Assembly (NCBI GenBank): GCA_026770585.1
Contig: MU646371.1
Coordinates: 914,094 to 930,986, forward strand
DNA from: Baffinella frigidus
Taxonomy: Eukaryota; Cryptophyceae; Cryptomonadales; Baffinellaceae
Direction: 5' to 3'
Length of the DNA stretch: 16,893 nt
Translations under genes and position numbers: made by a program
The notes under the pieces: model-generated
Told to the model about the DNA's origin: nothing
Database searches by the model: none
What the model saw: only the letters and a program-made list of their open reading frames with translations
Shown here: piece by piece, positions 11,954 through 16,893 of the stretch
Layout of the letters: each line of letters begins with the position of its first letter
Numbering within the stretch: the stretch's first letter is position 1

Positions 11954-12181
11954 CTAGGGGGTTGAATAGATGGCTTGTACACTTAAACGTGTACATCTGG
12001 TGAAAATTACTGCATGTCGAAAACCCGTTTTGAGCTGTTTCGGGTGGTTGGTGGCGACCTCCTTGCTGGTCAAAAAGGACGCCATTTCCTCCTTGGAAAG
12101 CCCTGTCCAGCTCTCGAGGAACTCGGCCCGAGTTTTGCCTGTCACCCCAGGAACGAAAATTAACTTTACGCAAGTCTCCAC
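11954..12181 (-). CDS. Longest SKEEMASF open frame (75 codons)
   Basis: The frame begins METCVKLIFVPGVTGKTRAE, continues FLESWTGLSKEEMASFLTSK, then EVATNHPKQLKTG. Six other copies carry parts of GLSKEEMASFLTSKEVATN. Across copies, the codons for S-K-E-E-M-A-S vary as TCC/TCA, GAG/GAA, GAA/GAG, GCG/GCC and TCC/TCG, silent third-base changes apart from single S/C and E/D replacements. I therefore infer that the minus strand is, or was, coding. Its 3' half (11954-12045) is shared with 11300-11380, where the frame is broken. No family is recognised. The ATG may be internal, and an acceptor-like CTGGACAG lies just before GGCTTTCC. Confidence 0.4.
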   Translation of the reverse strand: METCVKLIFVPGVTGKTRAEFLESWTGLSKEEMASFLTSKEVATNHPKQLKTGFRHAVIFTRCTRLSVQAIYSTP

Positions 12182-12232
12182 TTATGGCCCCTGTCGCCCA
12201 GAATCAACTTTACGCAAGTGTCCACTTGTGAC
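12150..12232 (+). repeat. Spaced 30-bp duplication, AACTTTACGCAAGT
   Basis: AATTAACTTTACGCAAGTCT (12159) and AATCAACTTTACGCAAGTGT (12201) with TCCACTT following each. Confidence 0.7.
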
Positions 12233-12276
12233 GTGGCGTGTTCGCATCTACCTACCGCGGATTCAGATTGCACGAC

Positions 12277-12411
12277 GCCGAGTTTTAAAATAAAATGCTC
12301 GGGCACTGGATATTACGGCTAGATTTGGCAGAAATTCCAGTCATTTCCGACTCATTTCCACCAATTTCCAGCCGTAATATCCAGTTTTCGAGTATTATTA
12401 AAATACTCGGC
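12277..12411. mobile_element. Foldback element, TIRs of 42-44 bp
   Basis: Left arm 12277-12320 and right arm 12370-12411 share GCCGAGT and CTGGATATTACGGCT, with a few gaps. Each arm is itself near-palindromic (CCGAG..CTCGG). The loop carries ATTTCC repeats. There is no clear TA duplication. Confidence 0.8.
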
Positions 12412-12454
12412 AAGATGAGAGTGCTCATTGCACCTCGGGTGTCGCTTTTGCACT

Positions 12455-12622
12455 ATGCAATGCGAAAAGCTAACACCAGCGGACCCCTTAGCCTACGGTG
12501 GGAACCCCCCCTCCTCCTACGACGTTAAAACCAAAAGGTCTTTAAAAGTCGTAGGAGGGGGGCTCCTACCGTAGGAAATCCGCAGGCTCTAAGTACCTCG
12601 CTGGCGTTAGCTTTTTGCATGA
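12455..12622. mobile_element. GCGAAAAGCTAAC element, complete copy
   Basis: TIRs of about 22 bp: ATGCGAAAAGCTAACACCAG at the left and CTGGCGTTAGCTTTTTGCAT at the right. Internal CCTCCTACGAC pairs with GTCGTAGGAGG. The truncated copy is at 4738-4876, and the right terminus resembles the 1926-2115 element. Confidence 0.85.
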
Positions 12623-12759
12623 TATGGTTCAGGCGTGGAGACGTCTTTGAAAGGGTCGTTGGTGTAAAGCGACGGATGCAGGTTGAGGAGTTTGCATCTG
12701 CAGCAATTGGAAGCAAAATTTCTGGAATGGGGTGGATTCAGTGTGGGGGGTGTGGAACA

Positions 12760-12935
12760 AAGGGGTTTAGGATTTAGGGTTTAGGGTTGATGGTTTAGGG
12801 CTTAGGGTATAGGGTGTAGGGTTTAGTGTTTAGTGTTTAGTGTTTAGTGTTTAGTGTTTAGTGTTTAGGGTGAAGGGTGAAGGGTTTAGGGTTTAGGGTT
12901 TAGGGTGAAGGGTTTAGGGTTGAGGGTCTTTCCTG
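12760..12935 (+). repeat. TTTAGGG / TTTAGTG array
   Basis: Six consecutive TTTAGTG units (12820-12865) within TTTAGGG and TGAAGGG variants. Confidence 0.92.
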
Positions 12936-13000
12936 TGATATGGTAGAGCACATCGTCGAGATTTAGCTGGCCCGCCGTGACTTGTTCGCGCATCTGTAGG

Positions 13001-13340
13001 GGGTTAGGGTTGAGTGTGTATGGAAGGGTTTCAGGTCCAATGTTATTGAAGGGTTAAGGTTGTAGTGTTGTGGAAAGGTTTAGGATTTCGTGTGTACGGA
13101 AGAGTCTAGGGGTTCGTGTGTATGAAAGGGTTTAGGGTTTAGTGTGTATAGAAGGGTTTAGGGTTTAGTCTGTATGTAAGGGGTTAGGGTTGAGTGTTTA
13201 TGGCAAGGGTTTAGGGTTTAGTGTGTGTATGGACGGGTTAAGGTTTTAGTGTCATGGAAGGGTTTACGTTTAAGTGTGTATGGAAGGGTTTAGGTTTAAG
13301 TGTGTCTGGAAGGGTTGAGGACTGAGTGTGTATGGAGGGT
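13001..13340 (+). repeat. Minisatellite of about 27 bp, telomere-derived
   Basis: About 13 units of GGGTTTAGGGTTTAGTGTGT followed by ATGGAA. The unit is two TTTAGGG-like heptamers fused to GTGTGTATGGAA. It ends in a G-run near 13341-13352. Confidence 0.9.
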
Positions 13341-13394
13341 TGGGGGGGGGGGGGAGGCTGAGGTGTAGGATTGAGGGGAAACCACGTCAGGCCA

Positions 13395-13608
13395 CCACTC
13401 GAGAATGCTAGAGGGGCCTATTTAAAACCGAACATATAAAAGTCTTTACTACACAAATGCTCAAATTTGTACCAGGATAAGATTAAAGTAACCTCGCGCC
13501 TGGTTTAATTTTTACCAGGCACGAGGCTACTTAACCTTATCCTGGTACAAACATTTACAACCTTTTTTCCCCCGCATATAATTAGGCCCCTCTAGCGTTC
13601 TCGTGTGG
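13395..13608. mobile_element. Foldback element, 26-bp TIRs and 38-bp inner arms
   Basis: Outer arms 13395-13420 and 13583-13608 (CCACTCGAGAATGCTAGAGG onward) have two mismatches. Inner arms 13466-13504 and 13514-13551 (TTTGTACCAGGATAAGATTA onward) pair with few changes around a 9-nt loop. It has no coding capacity. Confidence 0.88.
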
Positions 13609-13629
13609 CAGGACACCCACAAGTATCGA

Positions 13630-13800
13630 CGAATTTGATGTGCGAGGCCCTTCAATTTAAACCGCCTTTTATGCTATATTAAGGGTGGGTTCTCTCTTAT
13701 TTTGCTATGTTAGCTTCGACATAGCTTTAATATAGGAGAAACCCCACCCCAAGATAGCAAAAACACGGTTTGAATTGAGTGGCCTCGCACATTAAATTCG
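13630..13800. mobile_element. Foldback element, 34-bp TIRs
   Basis: Arms 13631-13664 and 13766-13799 (GAATTTGATGTGCGAGGCCC onward) differ at five positions. Internal GCTATATTAAGGGTGGG partly pairs with CCACCCCAAGATAGC, and TGCTATG..CATAGC forms a central hairpin. It lies 21 bp after the previous element. Confidence 0.85.
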
Positions 13801-14008
13801 AGGCTTCCCAGGTACTGAACCTGACTTAAATTTGCGGAAACGAATAAATTCAATCGTGTGCTGCAACAAAAAATACCACATTGTTGGATCCTACCAGTAA
13901 TAATAACAAATTTGTGCAGTAGTTTCCGTTGACAGAAAGCGATCAAGGTTGATCGTTTTTGCGGATGAGACTGGGGCAGCCTCTATCACGTCACCAACAT
14001 AACAACCC
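13801..14008. other. No gene seen
   Basis: Unique sequence with one short hairpin (GATCAAGGTTGATC, 13942-13955). A 78-codon minus-strand frame crosses it but runs into element sequence and has no duplicate support. Confidence 0.4.
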
Positions 14009-14270
14009 CTGAACCCTGAACCCTGAACCCTGAACCCTGAACCCTGAACCCTGAACCCTGAACCCTGAACCCTGAACCCTGAGCCCTGAGTCCTGAACCC
14101 TGAACCCTGAACCCTGTACCCTGAACCCTGCACCCTGAACCCTGAACCCTGAACCCTGAACCCCAACCCCTCAGGACCTACCCAGAACCCTGAACCCTGA
14201 ACCCGAAACCCGAAACCCGGAACCCTGAACCCTACACCCTGAAGCCTGAAGCCTGAAGCCCAATCCCTAA
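14009..14270 (-). repeat. CCCTGAA (TTCAGGG) array
   Basis: More than 20 units of CCCTGAA, nearly pure to 14160, then mixed with CCCGAAA and CCTGAAG. It is oriented C-rich on the + strand, like 2364-2447 and 5402-6680. Confidence 0.95.
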
Positions 14271-14278
14271 GGACCTGG

Positions 14279-14404
14279 TCACCTACCCAGCACCCTCAGG
14301 ACCAGATCCCAGGGCACGAAAAAGTGCTTGCACCGTGTTCCGTGCCTTGCGTCCCAACCGTCAAAGTGACGCAAGACACGTCCCACCTCCCACACGGCGG
14401 GCTT
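14279..14404 (-). pseudogene. VWEVGR..FFVPWD, diverged DVREVGRKARSKDF copy D
   Basis: The minus strand reads AKPAVWEVGRVLRHFDGWDA, then RHGTRCKHFFVPWDLVLRVL, and stops. Its ends match VREVGR and KDFVMLWDQ of the other copies, with about 14 extra residues between. High-complexity peptide; family unknown. Confidence 0.3.
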
Positions 14405-14499
14405 CGCAGATCGGTCCATTTATTCCCGTGGTACTGATTACTACCCGGGAGCACTATTGGGTCTATCCAGGCAACCGCGCACCTCTCGGGTGCAGCCAT
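14405..14499 (-). other. Open frame MAAPERCAVAWIDP
   Basis: A minus-strand frame opens with ATG just after ATAG and reads MAAPERCAVAWIDPIVLPGS, then NQYHGNKWTDLRS. It is unrelated to the repeats seen here. GGGTAGTAATCAG inside could hold a donor and an acceptor too close together to be useful. A plausible exon, with no duplicate to test it. Confidence 0.25.
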
Positions 14500-14549
14500 C
14501 TATTGTCTAAAGCCGTTTTTTCTTTACATTATCTCCAAAAGTGGCCAGC

Positions 14550-14608
14550 CTGATCCCAGAGCATGACGAAGTCCTTGCTCCGCGCCTTGCGCCCCACCTC
14601 CCGCACGT
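14550..14608 (-). pseudogene. DVREVGRKARSKDFVMLWDQ copy B
   Basis: Minus strand: GTTAGCCAG then VREVGRKARSKDFVMLWDQ to CAG followed by GCTGGC. Against copy A only the D codon (GAC/GAT) and F codon (TTC/TTT) differ, both silent. Confidence 0.4.
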
Positions 14609-14753
14609 CTGGCTAACCCTCAACCCCAAACTCTCAACTGTGACATTTCCTTTGGCCAGAGCCTCAATTCGAACCCTTTGCCGGGGAAAACAGCCCAATC
14701 CCTAGCCTCGATTTGATCCACTTCGGAGGCCCGCCCAAATTTGATCAACCAAC

Positions 14754-14793
14754 CTGTTCCCACAGCATGCCGAAGTCCTTGCTCCGCGCCTTG
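14754..14793 (-). pseudogene. KARSKDFGMLWEQ copy C
   Basis: Minus strand: TTTCAGTAG then KARSKDFGMLWEQ to CAG followed by GTTGGT, a donor-like site. Relative to copy A: V/G, D/E and a silent CTG/CTC. The 5' part of the unit is missing, replaced by DNA leading to the 67-bp palindrome. Confidence 0.4.
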
Positions 14794-14814
14794 CTACTGA
14801 AACCCCCTACCTTA

Positions 14815-14958
14815 TCTCAGAAAAGGAGTTCTAAAACTCGTTTTCTTAAGTCAATTCCCCTTCAAATATGTCAACTTATGCATAGAGAAAAGCATAAGTT
14901 GACATATTTGAAGGGGAATTGACTTAAGAAAACGAGTTTTAGAACTCCTTTTCTGAGA
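14815..14958. mobile_element. Perfect 67-bp inverted repeat, 10-nt loop
   Basis: Arms 14815-14881 and 14892-14958 are exact reverse complements over all 67 positions, with loop ATAGAGAAAA. No coding capacity; the frame SQKRSSKTRFLKSIPLQICQ appears on both strands only because of the symmetry. A diverged single arm is at 10146-10213. The exact identity implies recent origin or ongoing correction between the arms. Confidence 0.95.
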
Positions 14959-15083
14959 GAATACCCCGTAGTTCAAAATCGAGGTGAGCGCCAGCGTCAC
15001 CCAGTGGCTCCAATTCCGGGGGGGGGGGGCAAATTGATTTCCACACCCCAAAAGTGGACGCGACGGGTACACATTTTGCTGAC

Positions 15084-15170
15084 CTGATCCCAGAGCATGA
15101 CAAAGTCCTTGCTCCGCGCCTTGCGCCCCACCTCCCGCACATCCTTCCCCAGCGCCATGTCCTGGTCACG
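15084..15170 (-). CDS. Best copy (A) of the DVREVGRKARSKDF segment
   Basis: The minus strand reads RDQDMALGKDVREVG, then RKARSKDFVMLWDQ, ending at CAG followed by GTCAGC, a donor-like site. Five relatives lie within 1.2 kb (14279, 14550, 14754, 15262 and 15414 starts). ALGKDVR recurs at 15414-15500 with silent CTA/CTG, AAA/AAG and GAC/GAT. The frame is open upstream for about eight codons (HTRKPQTIK). Charged, probably helical; the family is not recognised. It may be a live exon or part of a degraded tandem exon cluster. Confidence 0.4.
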
Positions 15171-15261
15171 CTTTATGGTTTGAGGCTTGCGGGTGTGGGG
15201 TTAGGGGGTGGCGTTTGCCTCCGACCTATAAGCTCTGGCTGGGTACAAAACGAGTAGGGGT

Positions 15262-15295
15262 GAAGTCGGGTCTTCGCGCCTTGCGCCCCACCTCC
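15262..15295 (-). pseudogene. EVGRKARRPDF copy E
   Basis: Minus strand: CCACTAG then EVGRKARRPDF. A truncated member starting right after a TAG. Confidence 0.3.
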
Positions 15296-15413
15296 CTAGT
15301 GGACGAGACATTAGTTCCCATACCCACCCTCCGGGGTGGTTGAGGGCAGCTTGAGCCCCCTGGTCTCGTCGAATCCCTCCCCCTAGTGTGCGCCGTCGGT
15401 TTATCAACTTATG

Positions 15414-15500
15414 AAATCTCGCTTTTCCATCCCGCACGTCTTTCCCTAGCGCGAGGTCCAGTTCAGGGTCCTTGTTCGGATAGCGAGGGGGCAAACGCAT
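15414..15500 (-). pseudogene. ELDLALGKDVRDGKARF copy F
   Basis: A minus-strand frame starts MRLPPRYPNKDPELDLAL, then GKDVRDGKARF. The stretch LALGKDVR aligns with copy A by silent changes, then diverges. The first codons lie in the TIR of the 15478-15622 element, so the ATG may be fortuitous. Confidence 0.35.
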
Positions 15501-15622
15501 CGGTTTAATTCGGGTACGAATTCAAAATTGGTACGAGTCGTGTCCAACTTGTGGGGGCTTGACTGCACATAAGTGCAGTCAAGCCAGACATGACCCGGTC
15601 CGTTTGCCCCCTCTCTATCCGA
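15478..15622. mobile_element. Inverted-repeat element with perfect 13-bp hairpin
   Basis: GGATAGCGAGGGGGCAAACG at the left pairs with CGTTTGCCCCCTCTCTATCC at the right. Inside, GGCTTGACTGCAC (15556-15568) and its exact complement (15573-15585) flank ATAA. About 145 bp, non-coding. A second CTCTATCCGGGCATGGT-like end at 15659-15675 duplicates 15613-15629. Confidence 0.75.
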
Positions 15623-15750
15623 GCATGGTTAGTGTAAGTGTTCAGGGTTCAGGGCCTTTCTCTATCCGGGCATGGTACGTGTTCCGGGTTGTCTCGTGCC
15701 GAACACTTGATTTTCCCTCGTACTACTCAGGGTTTAGGTTTTGGTGAGGG

Positions 15751-15792
15751 TTTAGGGTTTAGGGTTTAGGGTTTAGGGTTTAGGGTTTAGGG
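15751..15792 (+). repeat. Six perfect TTTAGGG units
   Basis: A short exact array with variant units before it (15728-15750). Confidence 0.95.
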
Positions 15793-15830
15793 CTACTCTT
15801 CCTTGCAGGACGTTTCAGGTGAGGATGAGT

Positions 15831-15988
15831 CAGGGCTACGAAGGGATTTTCGGCCCAAGTCGGGCCACCTTTCCGTCACCTTATCCTCAGGAACCCCCCT
15901 ATGTCCCTACGGATTGCCTACCGTAAGGTCGTAGGTCTTATCGCTTATGGGTTATTCAGAAATCCCTGCGAAGTCCGCTGTGTGGTGT
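15831..15988 (-). mobile_element. CCACACAGCGG element, copy 4
   Basis: CAGGGCTACGAAGGGATTTT at one end and AAGTCCGCTGTGTGG at the other, with internal CCTACGGATTGCCTACCG. The TGTGTGG end lies 2 bp from the donor position of the 15991-16010 exon fragment, so within a putative intron it would be almost at the 5' splice site. Confidence 0.7.
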
Positions 15989-15990
15989 AC

Positions 15991-16182
15991 CTTTGCGAGC
16001 AGTTTCCCATTACTCAGGGTCAAGGGCTTAGTGGTTGTTTAGGGTTCAGGGTTCAGGGTTCAGGGTTCAGGGTTCAGGGTTCAGGGTTCAGGGTTCAGGG
16101 TTCAGGGTTCAGGGTTTAGTGTTTTCGGAAAGTCCTTGAGCGTTGTCCCAAAGACCTACGAAAGGGATATCACCCACAAGGC
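15991..16182 (-). pseudogene. Broken, intron-lacking copy of the 16425-16766 gene piece
   Basis: Minus strand: TTTCTAG, then ALWVISLS, a TAG stop at 16156-16158, VFGTTLK and, without interruption, DFPK. At the partner locus GTGCTA begins an intron after the homologous TLK and DFPN starts the next exon. A TTCAGGG array then replaces the middle of exon 2. The end reappears at 15991-16010 as GKLLAK followed by GTACAC, matching EKLLGK followed by GTGCAA. Codon differences are almost all at third positions (TCC/TCA, CTT/CTC, ACA/ACC, TTT/TTC, CCG/CCA). The stop (TAG for GAG) and the array make it a pseudogene. Confidence 0.5.
16038..16117 (+). repeat. TTCAGGG array inside a pseudo-exon
   Basis: About eleven exact TTCAGGG units between the two halves of the exon-2 homology described at 15991-16182. 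Confidence 0.95.
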
Positions 16183-16238
16183 CTAGAAACCGCGTGCCAG
16201 AGAAGCGGCGAACACCCAAATACCGGTCTTGGATCTGA

Positions 16239-16402
16239 CATCTGAATAGTCCTCTAAGGAAGGGTCAGATGCGAAAACAGTCCATCACACGGCGAGGACC
16301 TGATCCCTTCTGAGTCAATCCGAATTGAGCTACATGTTTTACGGGAACCGTTTAGATGGACCAATTCCCACGACCGCCATTCCTTAGAGGACTATTCAGA
16401 TG
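16239..16402. mobile_element. Inverted-repeat element, perfect 23-bp TIRs
   Basis: CATCTGAATAGTCCTCTAAG and the following GAA (16239-16261) is exactly complementary to 16380-16402. No frame of interest inside. On the minus strand it starts 22 bp after the donor of the 54-nt exon, so it would be intronic. Confidence 0.85.
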
Positions 16403-16424
16403 CTGATGAGGGCTGTTTTTGCAC

Positions 16425-16766
16425 CTTCCCGAGCAGTTTCTCCTCCTCGTACCACTTGACGATCACGTTTGGGAAGTCCTGATTTCGGGTTTTGGATTTA
16501 GCGTTCAGGATTTACGGTTTACGGTTTCGGGTTTACGGTTTCGGGTTGAGGGTTTAGAGTTTAGGGTTTAGGGTTCAGGGTTTACGGTTTCGGGTTTATG
16601 GTTTAGGGTGTATGGTTTATGGTTTATGGTTTATGGTTTAGGCGGAGGTCATCGGCACCTGAGCATAATTTAGAGTTCAAGGTTTAGGGTTTCAGGTTGA
16701 GGGTAGCACCTTGAGCGTGGTCCCAAAGACCTCCGAGAGTGATATCACCCAGGAGGGTGCGTCCGC
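16425..16766 (-). CDS. Two-exon gene fragment with telomere-repeat intron
   Basis: Exon 1 is 16710-16766 (57 nt, after ATCAAG) and encodes ADAPSWVISLSEVFGTTLK. The intron is 16479-16709 (231 nt), beginning GTGCTACCC and ending GAAATCAG. Exon 2 is 16425-16478 (54 nt) and encodes DFPNVIVKWYEEEKLLGK, with a further donor GTGCAA. Both exons are phase 0 and free of stops. The relative at 15991-16182 supports the junction because it reads TLK directly into DFP. The peptide has normal complexity, aromatic and charged, but I do not recognise the family. It is partial: further exons would lie beyond the right edge (5') and possibly below 16240 (3'). No start codon, promoter or poly(A) signal could be assigned. 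Confidence 0.5.
16487..16700 (+). repeat. Mixed telomere-like repeats filling the putative intron
   Basis: TTTCGGG, TTTACGG, TTTAGGG and TTTATGG units occupy nearly all of the 231-nt intron of the 16425-16766 fragment; only about 40 bp (16640-16680) are unrelated. Confidence 0.85.
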
Positions 16767-16774
16767 CTTGATCG

Positions 16775-16893
16775 ATATATATATATATATATATATATAT
16801 GGGTTTTCAGATATATATATATATAATACACACACTTATATATATATATATATATATATACACATACATACATATATATATATATACATATAT
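16775..16893 (+). repeat. (TA)n microsatellite with CA islands
   Basis: Long AT dinucleotide runs interrupted by GGGTTTTCAG (16801-16810) and ACACACAC/ACATACATAC, reaching the right edge. Confidence 0.97.

Noticed and set aside
1926-14958. Autonomous transposon with a transposase
   Set aside because: No DDE/D-type or reverse-transcriptase motif was found in any frame; all elements are under 250 bp and non-coding.
14713-15072. SQKRSSKTRFLKSIPLQICQ peptide shared by two open frames on opposite strands
   Set aside because: It is a direct consequence of the perfect 67-bp inverted repeat and has no third-position signal.
1-16893. True chromosome end
   Set aside because: No block runs as a continuous TTTAGGG array to a window edge; both edges are in degenerate repeats or (TA)n, so this is internal or subtelomeric rather than terminal.
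1-16893. tRNA or rRNA genes
   Set aside because: I scanned for A-box/B-box-like motifs (GGTTCGAATCC) and conserved rRNA blocks and saw none; the GGTTC occurrences are within telomere-like repeats.

Overview
This window looks like subtelomeric or otherwise telomere-repeat-rich nuclear DNA from a eukaryote. The dominant signal is the heptamer TTTAGGG and its one-base variants (TTCAGGG, TTTCGGG, TGTAGGG, TTTATGG, TTTAGTG), in at least fifteen separate blocks on both strands, mixed with short foldback elements, minisatellites and dispersed duplications. TTTAGGG is the telomere unit of most land plants and also of several algae and alveolates (chromerids, dinoflagellates, some apicomplexans). I favour an intron-rich alga or alveolate, but the sequence does not settle the species. 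There is no rRNA, tRNA, CRISPR array or bacterial operon.

No long intact gene is visible; the longest open frames are by-products of 7-bp repeats or of interspersed repeats. What is striking is a set of short (30-90 nt) exon-like pieces. Each family occurs two to seven times, and many copies sit just after a YAG or before a GT. In several families the copies differ mainly at third codon positions in one frame, as expected if they descend from exons once under protein-level selection. None of the peptides matched a family I recognise.

Layout. 0-1.6 kb: degenerate telomere-like DNA with minus-strand exon pieces ending in GTCGAG. 1.6-5 kb: foldback elements and a plus-strand unit encoding DERHDAL, repeated around two different elements inserted at the same TA. 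5-7 kb: CCCTAA-rich DNA with plus-strand exon-like units, including a 93-bp tandem that reads as a 51-nt exon plus a 42-nt GT-AG intron. 7-9 kb: pure TTTAGGG and TGTAGGG arrays, then four minus-strand exon copies (FGNAVTARRHIL). 9.2-10.3 kb: minus-strand pieces (RWLSRRDA, LTRRLCLF, DLSSAED, PMPV). 10.5-12.2 kb: seven copies of SKEEMASF. 12.2-14 kb: four foldback elements and a 27-bp minisatellite. 14-15.5 kb: TTCAGGG array, DVREVGRKARSKDF copies and a perfect 67-bp palindrome arm pair. 15.7-16.9 kb: a two-exon gene fragment with a 231-nt intron, its broken intron-lacking relative, and an AT microsatellite at the edge.

The best-supported biology is at the right end. A minus-strand 57-nt exon and a 54-nt exon are separated by a GT-AG intron filled with telomere-like repeats. 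A second copy 0.5 kb away reads straight across the predicted exon junction, carries a stop codon, and has a TTCAGGG array inside its second exon. Together with TA-flanked foldback elements lying beside splice-like sites, this suggests that exon duplication, telomere-repeat insertion and element insertion into introns are shaping the region together. All gene calls here are inferred from sequence alone.
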